A DNA stretch of 64,000 nucleotides from CAZYVD01 sp964651045. Lineage in GTDB: Bacteria > Zhuqueibacterota > QNDG01 > DSAB01. The first letter of the stretch is position 1; each line of letters begins with the position of its first letter. The notes under the pieces were generated by a model. The model had not been told where the DNA came from. It saw nothing but the letters and a program-made list of their open reading frames with translations, and searched no databases. The stretch lies in NCBI GenBank assembly GCA_964651045.1, contig CAZYVD010000006.1, positions 17,626 through 81,625 of the forward strand, written 5' to 3'. Made by a program: the position numbers and the translations under genes. Of the stretch, positions 16,715 through 25,670 are shown one piece after another.

Positions 16715-17881
16715 ATGCATAAATTAAAAAGATTGTTGTTTATATTGTTGTATATAGTTGTTGTTCTTCTTTTTCCACTATCGGAGTGTGGAGGTAGTGG
16801 GGAGGAGGGCAACAGGGATACGGTGATCAAGGCAGGTTCCACTGCGATAGAAATACCCATTCGTTCAAATAGTAAGAATTTATCCGATGATTCAATTACC
16901 ACATCACGTGAAAATGCGATTACGCGTGCAGTGCAACAGATAAGTCCAACAGTGGTCGGTATAACCGTTTTTTCAATACAGAAACGCAGGATAGATCCGT
17001 TGTTTTCATATTTTATTCCGGAAAAGGTCCAGGGATTTGGATCGGGATTTTTCATCTCACCAGATGGATTGATATTGACAAACGAGCATGTAATACACAA
17101 TGCTCAGAAAATTTTTGTGACAACGACCGCTCAAAAACAGTATGAAGCAGAGCTTGTTGGCAAGGATGCATTGTATGATGTTGCTTTACTTAAAATTGAG
17201 GGAGAAAATTTTCCTTACATAAGACTCGGAAATTCTGACGATGTTATTATAGGTGAATGGGTAATAGCACTTGGTAATCCGTTTGGACTATTTCAAATCG
17301 GTCTTAAGCCAACAGTGACCGTTGGAGTTGTGAGTGCTACTGGCATGGATTTCAAATCGAGTATAGAGGGCCGTTCGTACGAGGATATGATTCAGACAGA
17401 TGCTGCGATAAATGAAGGGAACAGTGGAGGTCCGCTTGTAAATAGTCTTGGACAGTGCATAGGAATAAATACCTTCATTTTTACTGGGAGCAAATATTCT
17501 GAAGGATCCGTGGGAATAGGTTTTGCAATACCGATCAATAGAGTAAAACAAATTTTACCGGATCTGAAGCGTATAGGTAGAGTCAATAGACCATACCACA
17601 TTGGTATAAGAGTTGAAAATATTAATTGGGTTGTAGCGTTTATGCTTGGCATATCTCAGAGGGACGGAGTAATTGTATCAAAGGTCGAAAAAGACAGCCC
17701 TGCAGAAAGAGCTGGTATCAGAAGAGACGACATTATTGTGGAAATAAACGATATGAGAGTTCATAATAGATCAGAGTATGAGAGAATAATAAATTCTATA
17801 GATTTTGCATCAAGCCCTAAATTGAAGATGATAATATTCAGAAACGGAAGGCTTTATGAGGCAGCTATCTTACTGGATTAA
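16715..17881 (+). CDS. HtrA/DegP-like serine protease with one PDZ domain
   Basis: Envelope quality-control protease of 388 residues. A hydrophobic N-terminal segment (about 4-24) directs export; Cys25 follows LSE, a poor lipobox, so lipidation is uncertain. The trypsin-like domain at about 65-280 has a complete triad: His125 (LTNEHVI), Asp155 (YDVALLK) and Ser237 (NEGNSGGPLVN). A single PDZ domain at about 290-385 includes VSKVEKDSPAERAGIRRDDII. One PDZ domain and a membrane anchor make it DegS-like in architecture. It lies 20 bases after the transaldolase gene and is followed 21 bases later by a barrel protein it could service, though that link is inference. Confidence 0.93.
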   Translation: MHKLKRLLFILLYIVVVLLFPLSECGGSGEEGNRDTVIKAGSTAIEIPIRSNSKNLSDDSITTSRENAITRAVQQISPTVVGITVFSIQKRRIDPLFSYFIPEKVQGFGSGFFISPDGLILTNEHVIHNAQKIFVTTTAQKQYEAELVGKDALYDVALLKIEGENFPYIRLGNSDDVIIGEWVIALGNPFGLFQIGLKPTVTVGVVSATGMDFKSSIEGRSYEDMIQTDAAINEGNSGGPLVNSLGQCIGINTFIFTGSKYSEGSVGIGFAIPINRVKQILPDLKRIGRVNRPYHIGIRVENINWVVAFMLGISQRDGVIVSKVEKDSPAERAGIRRDDIIVEINDMRVHNRSEYERIINSIDFASSPKLKMIIFRNGRLYEAAILLD

Positions 17882-17902
17882 AAAATTAGGGAGGATAAAG
17901 AA

Positions 17903-19183
17903 ATGAAGAATATTCTAAAAATTTTAGTTGTCACAATTCTTTTAGTGGTACTTACTGTACCTCTTGGGGCGAGCGATACGAGAATAAAGGGTCTTGGATA
18001 TTTGACAAACTACTATGTAAGGGATCCGTACAACATATGGCTTTTCCCTTCCAATATTATTGGCTATAAAAATATGATATTTGTAGATTCAAAGATTGAC
18101 ACTACATTGTGGAGAGGCGGCATTCATTTTCCTATTGCTAGTACTGTGACAGTGGGAATATATCTAAGCAACGATGTAGAAAAAATATATTATACAGATA
18201 CAGAGTTTAAATTTGATCCCTTTGACAGGAAAGATTATTTTCCAAATCTGGACAAAGATGAAGTCTCCCATCAATTTACAATATTTAGTGGATTCGAATT
18301 GACAAACATGGATATTGGATTGTTGATATCATCTTTCAGCTCAAGATTTACATATAACTATACAAATCCTGCCGATACAACTGCAGAAGTATATGAAGAC
18401 AAATTAAGTTCGCGTCTATATTCTGTTGGAATTGACTATAAGTTAAACGAAAGAAGCAGAATGGATGCATCGGTTTTTTATTACTCTGGCGGCTTTTCTC
18501 ATACTCATTCTGTGGGTCTCTTTGGTGACACTACAAAAGTAAAACAGCCAGAAGGGTACAACGGTTATGGAATAAACTGCAGGCTCTTTTATGTGTTGAA
18601 CAAGAATGCGGTGCTCGTACCATTTGCTGGATATTTTACAGGGGGAGTAGGCTACAAAAATCTTATAAAAACGGGAAATATATATGATACTTATGTTGAT
18701 AAAATCAGCAGTTACAGGGTGGGTATAGGCGTTGATATTATTCCCAGGAAAAAGAGTCTTGTTACAATTGCTGGAGGCATAGAGAGTCAATCTGGTAGTT
18801 TAGAGGTTACAATGTTTAATGGAAATCCTCCAGTAACGGGTTCGATTTCTGAGAAGGCATTTCCATTTTTAAGTGTTGGTTTTGAAACAAGGCTTCTTAA
18901 GTGGCTTGAGGCGCGTTTTAGTTTTTATGAACTGCTTAAATCTTTCACAGAGAAGTCACCGGGAGTAAACAGCAATCTTGATGAAGCAACAATTACAGGA
19001 AGCAGTTATGCAGCAAGATTTGGACTCTCGTTTCATTTCAGACGTATCGATATCGATACCCTTATCGATACAAACACTGCTGCAGATTTTATTCATTATG
19101 GACCCTATTTGCTTGGGGGAAAAAGTTATTCAGGAAGAGGGTTCTTTACAAATATTTCTATAACATATAAATTTAAGGAATAA
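17903..19183 (+). CDS. Predicted outer-membrane beta-barrel protein
   Basis: A 426-residue protein with a clear Sec signal peptide (about 1-23, ending in GAS). Amphipathic beta strands alternate aromatic and polar residues throughout. The C-terminus ends with GFFTNISITYKFKE, a typical final barrel strand. The early block IKGLGYLTNYYVRDPYNIWLFPSNI resembles a family of uncharacterised barrel proteins in FCB-type bacteria, but I cannot name the family. GGGAGG lies before the ATG. It lies 21 bases after the HtrA-like protease gene and 30 bases before purB. No enzymatic motif is visible; porin or structural roles are possible. Confidence 0.65.
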   Translation: MKNILKILVVTILLVVLTVPLGASDTRIKGLGYLTNYYVRDPYNIWLFPSNIIGYKNMIFVDSKIDTTLWRGGIHFPIASTVTVGIYLSNDVEKIYYTDTEFKFDPFDRKDYFPNLDKDEVSHQFTIFSGFELTNMDIGLLISSFSSRFTYNYTNPADTTAEVYEDKLSSRLYSVGIDYKLNERSRMDASVFYYSGGFSHTHSVGLFGDTTKVKQPEGYNGYGINCRLFYVLNKNAVLVPFAGYFTGGVGYKNLIKTGNIYDTYVDKISSYRVGIGVDIIPRKKSLVTIAGGIESQSGSLEVTMFNGNPPVTGSISEKAFPFLSVGFETRLLKWLEARFSFYELLKSFTEKSPGVNSNLDEATITGSSYAARFGLSFHFRRIDIDTLIDTNTAADFIHYGPYLLGGKSYSGRGFFTNISITYKFKE

Positions 19184-19213
19184 ATTGTGATTTAAATTAA
19201 GTTCGGAGGAAAG

Positions 19214-20509
19214 TTGATAGCCAGATATACTCTTCCCAGAATGGGAAGAATATGGACTCTTGAGAATAAATACAGAAAGTGGCTTGAAGTAGAACTGGCT
19301 GTATGTGAGGTTCAGGCAGAGAGGGGTGTAATACCCAGGGATGCCTGGATTGAGATCAGGGAGCGGGCCAGATTTGATGTAAAGAGAATAGATGAGATAG
19401 AGAGTGAAGTAAAACATGATGTTATAGCATTTCTTACAAATGTTGCAGAGAATGTCGGTCCCGCTTCTCGCTATATACATGCTGGAATGACCTCTTCTGA
19501 TGTTCTTGACACTGCTACTTCTATTCAGATTAAGGAGGCTGGTGAGGTTTTAATAGAAGATCTAATCAAGCTTAGAGAGGTGTTGAAAAAGAGGGCACTG
19601 GAATTTAAGGATACTGTATGTATTGGAAGGTCACACGGTATTCATGCAGAACCAATCACTTTTGGGTTGAAGATGGCACTGTGGTTTGATGAGGCAGGCC
19701 GGAATTTGAAGAGGCTTAGAGATGGAATAGAAAATGTGGCTGTAGGTAAAATCTCAGGAGCGGTTGGAACATTTGCCCATCTCGATCCGGAGATAGAAGA
19801 GAGGGTATGCTCAAAACTTGGATTAAAATATGCACCCGTTTCTACTCAGGTAGTCCAGAGGGACAGACATGCACACTTCATGATGGTACTTGCAGTTATT
19901 GGAGCCAGCTTGGAGAAAATATCTGTTGAACTGAGACATCTTCAGAGAACAGAAGTGCTTGAGGCAGAGGAGTTTTTCTCAAAGGGACAGAAAGGGTCAT
20001 CGGCAATGCCGCACAAGAGAAATCCCATTACATGCGAAAGGATTTCAGGACTTGCAAGGGTTCTTCGGGCAAATGCAATTGCAGCATTGGAGAATGTTGC
20101 CCTCTGGCATGAGAGAGATATATCTCATTCATCTGTTGAGCGGATCATACTTCCTGACTCAACCATACTATTAGACTATATGTTGAACAAGAGTTCAGAG
20201 CTGATAGAGAATCTGATTGTGTATCCGGAAAAAATGAAACAAAACATGGACATTACAAAAGGATTGATATTTTCGCAGCCGCTGCTTTTAAAACTGATAA
20301 TGAAGGGTATCACAAGAGAGAAGGCATATGAAATGGTTCAGAATGTGGCAATGAGATGCTGGAAATCAAAAATGTACTTTTTAGCCGCAGTCAGTGAAGA
20401 TGAGAATATCAGGAAGATATTGACAGATGAGGAGATCAAAGAGTGTTTCAATCTCAAAAATCAGCTTAGAAATATGGATTACATTTTTAAGCGTTGTGGT
20501 ATATTATAA
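19214..20509 (+). CDS. purB: Adenylosuccinate lyase
   Basis: Cytosolic lyase of 431 residues that acts twice in purine synthesis, releasing fumarate from SAICAR and from adenylosuccinate. The fumarase/aspartase-superfamily signature GSSAMPHKRNPITCE is intact, as are HAGMTSSDVLDTA with the catalytic-region serines and the RSHGIHAEPITFG histidine segment. The TTG start at 19214 follows CGGAGGAAAG at good spacing. purC follows 9 bases after the stop, so two purine steps acting on neighbouring intermediates are encoded together. Confidence 0.97.
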   Translation: MIARYTLPRMGRIWTLENKYRKWLEVELAVCEVQAERGVIPRDAWIEIRERARFDVKRIDEIESEVKHDVIAFLTNVAENVGPASRYIHAGMTSSDVLDTATSIQIKEAGEVLIEDLIKLREVLKKRALEFKDTVCIGRSHGIHAEPITFGLKMALWFDEAGRNLKRLRDGIENVAVGKISGAVGTFAHLDPEIEERVCSKLGLKYAPVSTQVVQRDRHAHFMMVLAVIGASLEKISVELRHLQRTEVLEAEEFFSKGQKGSSAMPHKRNPITCERISGLARVLRANAIAALENVALWHERDISHSSVERIILPDSTILLDYMLNKSSELIENLIVYPEKMKQNMDITKGLIFSQPLLLKLIMKGITREKAYEMVQNVAMRCWKSKMYFLAAVSEDENIRKILTDEEIKECFNLKNQLRNMDYIFKRCGIL

Positions 20510-20524
20510 GATTGGAGGTTGCTT

Positions 20525-21235
20525 TTGGAGATAACAAAAGGTAAATTATTGTATGAAGGAAAATATAAGAAGCTATACTCTACTGGAAGTGATGATTTTC
20601 TGATTCTTCACTTCAAGGATAATGCATATCTGGCAAGGAATGAAAAGACAACGATTAAAAACAAGGGAACAAACAACTGTAAGATTTCGGCATTACTATT
20701 CAAATATTTTGAGAGTCATCACATTCCAACTCATTTTGTTGAGCTCTTCAAATCAAATGAAGTTGTAATAAAGAGGTGTGATATATTTGATTTTTTTGTA
20801 AAGGTGTGGAATATTTCCGCAGGATCGTTTTCAAGCAGATATAAGATCAAAAAGGGTGAGGCACTGAACATGCCGATCATTGAATACTATTTGAAAAGGG
20901 AAGAACTCAATTATCCCATGATCTCAGCAGATTATATAATTGCAATGGGGATTGCACAAGAGGAGGAGTTAAGAACCATTAATCAACTATCTAAAAAGGG
21001 CAATGCTGTTATTAAATCTTTTTTTGCAAGAAGATCTCTCGAGTTGTGTGAAATAAACTTTGAATTTGGTAAACACAAAAATAAAATAATGTTGACAGAC
21101 GAGATATCGCCCGATACTTTTTATTTTATCGATTCATCTTCAAAAGAAAAGATGGACAACAGAGAATTGATAGCAAAGTCGCAGAACAGGCCTGAGGCCT
21201 ATTTAACATTAACAAACAGAATATGTGCAAAATGA
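20525..21235 (+). CDS. purC: Phosphoribosylaminoimidazole-succinocarboxamide (SAICAR) synthase
   Basis: A 236-residue ATP-dependent ligase joining CAIR and aspartate in purine synthesis. Family motifs include LLYEGKYKKLYST, FKDNAYLARNEKT, KRCDIFDFFVKVWNI and EISPDTFYF. The start is placed at TTG 20525 because GGAGG (20514-20518) lies 6 bases before it. The in-frame TTG at 20519 abuts that site and could not use it. The stop overlaps the psd start in an ATGA (21232-21235), a coupling that links a purine gene with phospholipid genes. The KNKGTNNCKISALL region replaces the more usual KGxxN motif spacing but seems acceptable. Confidence 0.93.
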   Translation: MEITKGKLLYEGKYKKLYSTGSDDFLILHFKDNAYLARNEKTTIKNKGTNNCKISALLFKYFESHHIPTHFVELFKSNEVVIKRCDIFDFFVKVWNISAGSFSSRYKIKKGEALNMPIIEYYLKREELNYPMISADYIIAMGIAQEEELRTINQLSKKGNAVIKSFFARRSLELCEINFEFGKHKNKIMLTDEISPDTFYFIDSSSKEKMDNRELIAKSQNRPEAYLTLTNRICAK

Positions 21236-21894
21236 AAACGAAATCAATATTTAAACAATCTCTCCCTATATTGTGTGTAGAGGTGATATTGACATCTGTA
21301 TCGATTTTAATTTATCTATGGATTAGATCGTTTTTCATTTTATTAATTTGTATAGTGTTTGTAATTTTTATAATAGCAACGATTTACTTTTTCAGAAATC
21401 CAGAAAGAAATATAATAAAGGGAGAGGATCTGATTCTATCACCGGCAGATGGGAAAATAACAGATATAAAGAAGTCTGATTCTCTCCCTGTTTCAGAGAA
21501 TAGATTCCAGAGATTGAGTATATTCCTTTCCTTATGGAATGTACACGTCAATCGAATACCTGTCTCAGGAAGAGTCATATATATGGAACATAGGGAGGGG
21601 AGTTTTTTACCCGCATTTCTTAAAAAGTCGGGATCAAAGAATCAGCAGACAATAATAGGAATAGATGGAAGTATAGGGATTGTCTATATTAAACAAATAG
21701 CAGGACTGTTTGCACGGAGAATTGTTTGTGATCTTAATATTGGAGACTATGTGGAACAGGGGCAGCTCTTTGGGATGATAAAGTTTGGATCAAGGATAGA
21801 TCTTTATCTGCCTGGATCTGTGACATTAGTGGTAAACATAGGAGACAGGGTGGTTGCTGGTGAGAGTATCATCGGAAGGGTTTACAATGGATAG
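21232..21894 (+). CDS. psd: Phosphatidylserine decarboxylase, short form
   Basis: Membrane-associated pyruvoyl enzyme that decarboxylates phosphatidylserine to phosphatidylethanolamine. It is the short type of about 220 residues. Two N-terminal membrane helices (about 8-55) precede ILSPADGKITDI. Further motifs are SLWNVHVNRIP and the self-cleavage site IKFGSRIDLYLP, where the Gly-Ser bond yields the pyruvoyl group. ATG 21232, which overlaps the purC stop as ATGA, is preferred over ATG 21223 only three codons earlier; both are possible. The 3' end overlaps the start of pssA by 8 bases. Together psd and pssA give the complete route from CDP-diacylglycerol to phosphatidylethanolamine. Confidence 0.93.
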   Translation: MKTKSIFKQSLPILCVEVILTSVSILIYLWIRSFFILLICIVFVIFIIATIYFFRNPERNIIKGEDLILSPADGKITDIKKSDSLPVSENRFQRLSIFLSLWNVHVNRIPVSGRVIYMEHREGSFLPAFLKKSGSKNQQTIIGIDGSIGIVYIKQIAGLFARRIVCDLNIGDYVEQGQLFGMIKFGSRIDLYLPGSVTLVVNIGDRVVAGESIIGRVYNG

Positions 21895-22615
21895 AATAGA
21901 TTTTTTTCTTCCGAGCATGTTCACTGCTCTAAATCTATTTTTTGGGTTCTTTTCGATCGTAAGTGTTATCGAAGGGAACTTAAGTGCTGCAGCATGGTAT
22001 ATAATTTTAGCAGTTCTATTTGATGGGATGGATGGAAAACTAGCTCGGTGGGCCGGGAGCGAAACAAAAATGGGGTATGAGTTTGATTCATTTGCTGATT
22101 TTGTGTCTGCAGGAATAGCACCTGCATTATTGGCTTACAGAGGAGGTCTATACTCATTTCATATTTTTGGTATGTTTATCTGCTTCCTATTTGTATTTTG
22201 TGGATGTTATCGACTGGTAAGATTTAATGTTATACAGGGAGGAAGTAGGGAGGAGGGTTATATAGGACTACCAATTCCAATAGCTGGTATAACTATAGCT
22301 TCACTGTGGATATTCGATCCACCATTTAAGTGGCATATATTTTCTGGGGAGTGGGTGATTGTTATAATTTTTCTGGCTCTTCTCATGGTGAGCAGTGTCC
22401 ATTTTCAGTGGCCAACTATTGATTTTAAAAGAGGATGGAAGAAGAGAGCCTCCTCATGCGGAATACTCTTTGCAATATTGATGATGGCCCTTTATCCAAA
22501 CTGGACTCTTCTACCCATATTTATTTTTTATATAATTCTATCATTGAAGTCATGGTTTATTGATTACTTAAAGGGAAATGTAAAATTGAAGGAATTTTTC
22601 ATAACCACGAGATAA
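21887..22615 (+). CDS. pssA: CDP-diacylglycerol-serine O-phosphatidyltransferase
   Basis: A 242-residue inner-membrane enzyme making phosphatidylserine, the substrate of the preceding psd product. The CDP-alcohol phosphatidyltransferase motif is complete: D-G-M-D-G-K-L-A-R, eight residues, G, then Asp and Asp in GYEFDSFADF. About seven membrane helices are seen. The ATG at 21887 (MDRIDFFLPSM) has GGAAGGG about 6 bases upstream and overlaps the psd 3' end. The possible GTG/ATG-type starts further upstream lie inside psd and lack a site. A TatA-like gene begins 6 bases downstream, a psd-pssA-tatA order. Confidence 0.95.
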   Translation: MDRIDFFLPSMFTALNLFFGFFSIVSVIEGNLSAAAWYIILAVLFDGMDGKLARWAGSETKMGYEFDSFADFVSAGIAPALLAYRGGLYSFHIFGMFICFLFVFCGCYRLVRFNVIQGGSREEGYIGLPIPIAGITIASLWIFDPPFKWHIFSGEWVIVIIFLALLMVSSVHFQWPTIDFKRGWKKRASSCGILFAILMMALYPNWTLLPIFIFYIILSLKSWFIDYLKGNVKLKEFFITTR

Positions 22616-22621
22616 TGAAGA

Positions 22622-22834
22622 ATGTTTGGTTCAATCGGAACATATGAAATTTTCATAATACTCTTAATTGTTCTTCTTCTCTTTGGAAGCAAGGAAATGC
22701 CAAAGATTGCAAGAAAGGTAGGCAAGAGTATAAATGACTTAAAGAGAGCAACACAAGACATACAGGATGAATTTAAAAACATATTGGATGAGGATGATGA
22801 TGAGCATAACGACAGAGATGATTTATTAGGATAA
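22622..22834 (+). CDS. tatA: TatA/TatB-family Sec-independent translocase subunit (first copy)
   Basis: A 70-residue protein with one N-terminal membrane helix (IGTYEIFIILLIVLLLFG), the FG hinge, then the amphipathic helix KEMPKIARKVGKSINDLKRA and a strongly acidic tail rich in Asp and Glu. This is the TatA/B layout for export of folded proteins by the twin-arginine route. A, B or E type cannot be decided; the acidic tail and its being first of two suggest a TatB-like partner to the next gene. It starts 6 bases after pssA. TatC is encoded separately at 28.9-29.7 kb. Confidence 0.9.
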   Translation: MFGSIGTYEIFIILLIVLLLFGSKEMPKIARKVGKSINDLKRATQDIQDEFKNILDEDDDEHNDRDDLLG

Positions 22835-22862
22835 TTTTTTAAATATTAGGAGGATACTAATA

Positions 22863-23072
22863 ATGTGGCCAGGACATATGGAAATAATAATAATCGTACT
22901 CGTTATTATTCTTCTGTTTGGTGCTAAAAAGATCCCTGAACTTGCCAGGGGTCTGGGGCGTGGTATTAGAGAATTCAAAGATGGGATGAGAAGCATAAAC
23001 GATGAAACAAAAGAGTTAAAGGATGGAATGGAGAAGGGAGAAGAGAATAGACCAGAGAACAAAGAGAAGTAG
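22863..23072 (+). CDS. tatA: TatA-family Sec-independent translocase subunit (second copy)
   Basis: A 69-residue protein with a short N-terminal membrane helix (about 6-20), then FGAKKIPELARGLGRGIREFK, the classical TatA amphipathic helix, and a charged tail. TAGGAGG lies before the ATG. It is a diverged tandem paralogue of the preceding protein; together they presumably form the pore and the TatB-like receptor with the remote TatC. A loose hairpin and T-run about 80 bases downstream may end the purB-to-tatA transcript. Confidence 0.92.
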   Translation: MWPGHMEIIIIVLVIILLFGAKKIPELARGLGRGIREFKDGMRSINDETKELKDGMEKGEENRPENKEK

Positions 23073-23149
23073 ATGAATATGTATGGATAGTGAATTAATT
23101 TGGCAATATCTTGTTCACATTACTCCTGCTTTTTGTTGATCAGAATTTA

Positions 23150-23187
23150 TGGATAGATGAGTATTCGGCTATCCACAATACTTTTTT
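23150..23187 (+). terminator. Possible terminator after tatA pair
   Basis: TGGATAG (23150-23156) and CTATCCA (23169-23175) form a 7-base stem with a 12-base loop. A T6 run follows after 6 bases. The long loop and the gap make it a weak candidate. Confidence 0.35.
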
Positions 23188-23217
23188 AAATTTATTGTTT
23201 TGCATAGGAGTTTTATC

Positions 23218-23700
23218 ATGGTATTGAAGGTTATAACCATTGAGAAACCCGATGAGATAAATTTCATTTTAGGTCAGTCACACTTTATAAAAACAGTGGA
23301 AGATATTCATGAGGCAATGGTACAGACTGTTCCCGAAATAAGGTTTGGGTTGGCGTTTTGTGAGGCATCAGGACCCCGTCTAATCAGATATACAGGGACA
23401 GAAGAATCATTAATAGAACTGGCAAAGAGAAATGCAATGAAAATCGGAGCAGGGCACAGTTTCATTCTTTTTCTTAAGAATGCATTTCCAATAAATGTAA
23501 TGCCGGTATTAAAAAATCTTCCGGAAATATGCAGGATTTTTTGTGCTACTGCCAACACTACTCAGGTAATAATTGCGGAAAGTGATCAGGGTAGAGGAAT
23601 ACTTGGGGTAATTGATGGCAATTCTCCATTAGATGTAGAAGGGGAAGATGACATAATAAAGAGAAAAGAATTCTTGCGAAATATAGGATACAAGCTATAA
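23218..23700 (+). CDS. Adenosine-specific kinase family protein
   Basis: A 160-residue protein matching the adenosine-specific kinase family (Pfam Adenosine_kin, PF04008), small cytosolic proteins found mainly in archaea and anaerobic bacteria. Characteristic segments are PDEINFILGQSHFIKTVEDI, FGLAFCEASGPRLIRYTG, GAGHSFILFLKNAFPINVM and QGRGILGVIDGNSPLDVEG. Biochemical roles in the family are only partly tested, so the activity is a family-level statement. The ATG at 23218 follows AGGAG by 7 bases; the in-frame TTG at 23200 has no site. The GNAT gene starts 3 bases after the stop. Confidence 0.87.
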   Translation: MVLKVITIEKPDEINFILGQSHFIKTVEDIHEAMVQTVPEIRFGLAFCEASGPRLIRYTGTEESLIELAKRNAMKIGAGHSFILFLKNAFPINVMPVLKNLPEICRIFCATANTTQVIIAESDQGRGILGVIDGNSPLDVEGEDDIIKRKEFLRNIGYKL

Positions 23701-23702
23701 TT

Positions 23703-24455
23703 ATGGACGAGAAAAAAGATTTAAACGGCTCACAAAAGAAGATTCCCGATACTACCCTTCAGACTCTTGCAAAGAATCTATATAGAGAGACTTTCAAATA
23801 TGGTTTCTCAAAGACCGATTACGTCAGATTTGTAAATGTCTTATTGGATTATGCGATGGGACCTGAGGGAGAAAAAGATAGAAAAAATAATAATCAACAA
23901 TCCAGCAGAAAATCTTTTGACATATCATCTCCCGCAACACTTCCTTTAAAGGGAAAACGCATAATAATAAGAAGTTTTGATGAAAAGAGCGATCGAAAGA
24001 TTTTGAGTGAGTGGGTAAAGGATGATAAGGGGCGCCAGTTTCTAATATCTAGAACCACTGCAAAAAAGATCACACTGAATAGGCTATTGGAAGGCGAGGA
24101 GAACATAATAGGCATAATAACACTTATAGATGGGACCCCTATTGGCGCGGTTGCCTTTCTGGATTATAATGTTCAACATTTCAGAGCAGAACTGAGAAAG
24201 TTGATTGGAAGAAAAGATATGCGCGGAAAGGGTTATGCGAAGGAGGCTTCAGAGATGTGGATTCGATATGGATTTTCTACACTGGATTTGGAAAAGATAT
24301 ATTTAAATACTTTTGATACAAACATAAGAAACATAAGGTTAAATGAAGAGCTTGGTTTTAGAGTAGAAGGAATACTGCGCAAGGAAGTATTTGTAGATGG
24401 TGAGTATAGGGATGTTCTGAGGATGGGACTTTGCAAGGAGGATATTGTTAGATAA
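23703..24455 (+). CDS. GNAT-family N-acetyltransferase, RimJ/RimL-like
   Basis: A 250-residue protein. The first 85 residues are a charged, helical extension of unknown function. The rest (about 85-245) is an acetyltransferase domain of the RimJ/RimL branch: it opens LKGKRIIIRSFDE, has acetyl-CoA motif A as IGRKDMRGKGYAKEA, and ends with NIRNIRLNEELGFRVEGILRKE. This branch acetylates protein N-termini or small amines; the substrate is not predictable. It lies 3 bases after the adenosine-specific kinase gene, so the two are co-transcribed. The N-terminal extension is longer than in plain RimJ-like proteins. Confidence 0.8.
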   Translation: MDEKKDLNGSQKKIPDTTLQTLAKNLYRETFKYGFSKTDYVRFVNVLLDYAMGPEGEKDRKNNNQQSSRKSFDISSPATLPLKGKRIIIRSFDEKSDRKILSEWVKDDKGRQFLISRTTAKKITLNRLLEGEENIIGIITLIDGTPIGAVAFLDYNVQHFRAELRKLIGRKDMRGKGYAKEASEMWIRYGFSTLDLEKIYLNTFDTNIRNIRLNEELGFRVEGILRKEVFVDGEYRDVLRMGLCKEDIVR

Positions 24456-24459
24456 ATAA

Positions 24460-25569
24460 CTATTTTGTTACTTTTTTTATGGCCTCGATTAGTTTTCTTG
24501 AGATCTCTTTTTTATAATAAGTAAAATTCTTTTTAGAATCTTCAATTAAATCCGCCCATAGAAGTGATCCTGAAGTTGGATCAATCATTCTGATTGAGAC
24601 CGAATGAACTATTAACTTCTCACCGTATGATTTATAGCTGAATCTAACCTTTGTAGCAATTATTGCATCAAGATTAAACATGGGGGCTCCACGCATGGCT
24701 ATATCCATTTTTGATATCTGGTCAATAGATGTATAAGTTTTAGAGGATGATTTGTTTAATGATTCTTCTTCATATTTTACATAAAGAGAATCGTATATCT
24801 TGTTCCAGTTTATTACTTTTATTCCTGAATTTATCAAGGAGATCTTTATTGCTGTGTTAAGCTCTTCTTCAACCAAATTTTCATTTTTGATTATTGTAAC
24901 CCTACTTATCGACTTTTGTGGTTCTTCATTCTTAATGATTTTATCAATATCGGTAAGATCGACATTCTTATTACTTGTGGCTTGAATTTCCTCTAAATCA
25001 CCACTCAAAACATTTACCTGATCTCCTGCCTTTTCATGTTTAACCCTTGGCAAGAGCAGTAGCGTACCAACTCCAATGGAAAAATATTTATGATCTTTAT
25101 TGATAAAAGATGCACCTCCTTTTAGTAAGACTTTTAGAGATGCTGAAATAGGAATTTCTACCCCTAAGATTCCCCTTAATTCTCCCTGAATTTTCTCATT
25201 ACTAAATATATGCCATTGATTGTTGATATCGCGAGTGACCTCTCTGTGGAAACAGTAGGATGCTCCATATCCTGTAGAAAGGAAAAATGGACCAAAAAGC
25301 TTCAACCGCAGCATTGGAATTATAGAGAAACGAGTATGAAGTATATAGCCCCCATTTCCCGAAATGGGAGGATAACTTCTCATTGTTCCATCAGCACTTA
25401 TTAAAAACCAATTTGATGAAATAGAAATTTCCGGGGCTGCTGTTATTATCCATCTGTTACTGAGGTTGTTGTTGCAGCCCCTTATTCCAAGATAGATCTG
25501 TCCCCTAAGACACCCCCATATTAGGGATGTGAAAATTATCAGAATTAGGTAGTGGCTTCGTCGATACAT
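24460..25569 (-). CDS. Envelope protein: beta-barrel-like N-terminal part plus CsgG-like C-terminal domain
   Basis: A 369-residue exported protein with a hydrophobic N-terminus (about 6-22) that has a possible lipid-modified Cys in LIWGC. Residues 25-180 read as amphipathic beta strands, as in small outer-membrane barrels. After a polar linker, residues 215-369 form a mixed alpha/beta domain (VTIIKNENLVEEELNTAIK, DAIIATKVRFSYKSYGEKLI, MIDPTSGSLLWAD) resembling the CsgG/LpoB-type fold of periplasmic assembly factors. I do not recognise a named family. A strong GGGGGG site precedes the ATG and a sigma-54-like promoter lies 41 bases further upstream. It converges with the GNAT gene. Confidence 0.55.
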   Translation of the reverse strand: MYRRSHYLILIIFTSLIWGCLRGQIYLGIRGCNNNLSNRWIITAAPEISISSNWFLISADGTMRSYPPISGNGGYILHTRFSIIPMLRLKLFGPFFLSTGYGASYCFHREVTRDINNQWHIFSNEKIQGELRGILGVEIPISASLKVLLKGGASFINKDHKYFSIGVGTLLLLPRVKHEKAGDQVNVLSGDLEEIQATSNKNVDLTDIDKIIKNEEPQKSISRVTIIKNENLVEEELNTAIKISLINSGIKVINWNKIYDSLYVKYEEESLNKSSSKTYTSIDQISKMDIAMRGAPMFNLDAIIATKVRFSYKSYGEKLIVHSVSIRMIDPTSGSLLWADLIEDSKKNFTYYKKEISRKLIEAIKKVTK

Positions 25570-25609
25570 TATTCCCCCCGCGGCAGAATCAAAACAGTAC
25601 TTGAATCAT

Positions 25610-25625
25610 TGCAAATACTTTGCCA
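25610..25625 (-). promoter_or_regulatory. Candidate sigma-54 promoter (-24/-12)
   Basis: On the minus strand the site reads TGGCAA, A, GTAT, TTGC, A: one mismatch from the TGGCACRNNNNTTGCW consensus, with GG and GC 12 bases apart. Transcription would start near 25600, about 30 bases before the ATG of the barrel/CsgG-like gene. Confidence 0.6.
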
Positions 25626-25670
25626 AATAAAAAATAGTCATTTATTATATATATAATCTCTAATAAATTA

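Noticed and set aside
16715..16790. HtrA-like protease as a firm lipoprotein
   Set aside because: The Cys follows L-S-E; Glu before the Cys does not fit a lipobox.
23101..23117. TGGCAATATCTTGTTC as a sigma-54 site before the adenosine-specific kinase
   Set aside because: The GC of the -12 element is missing at the needed distance.
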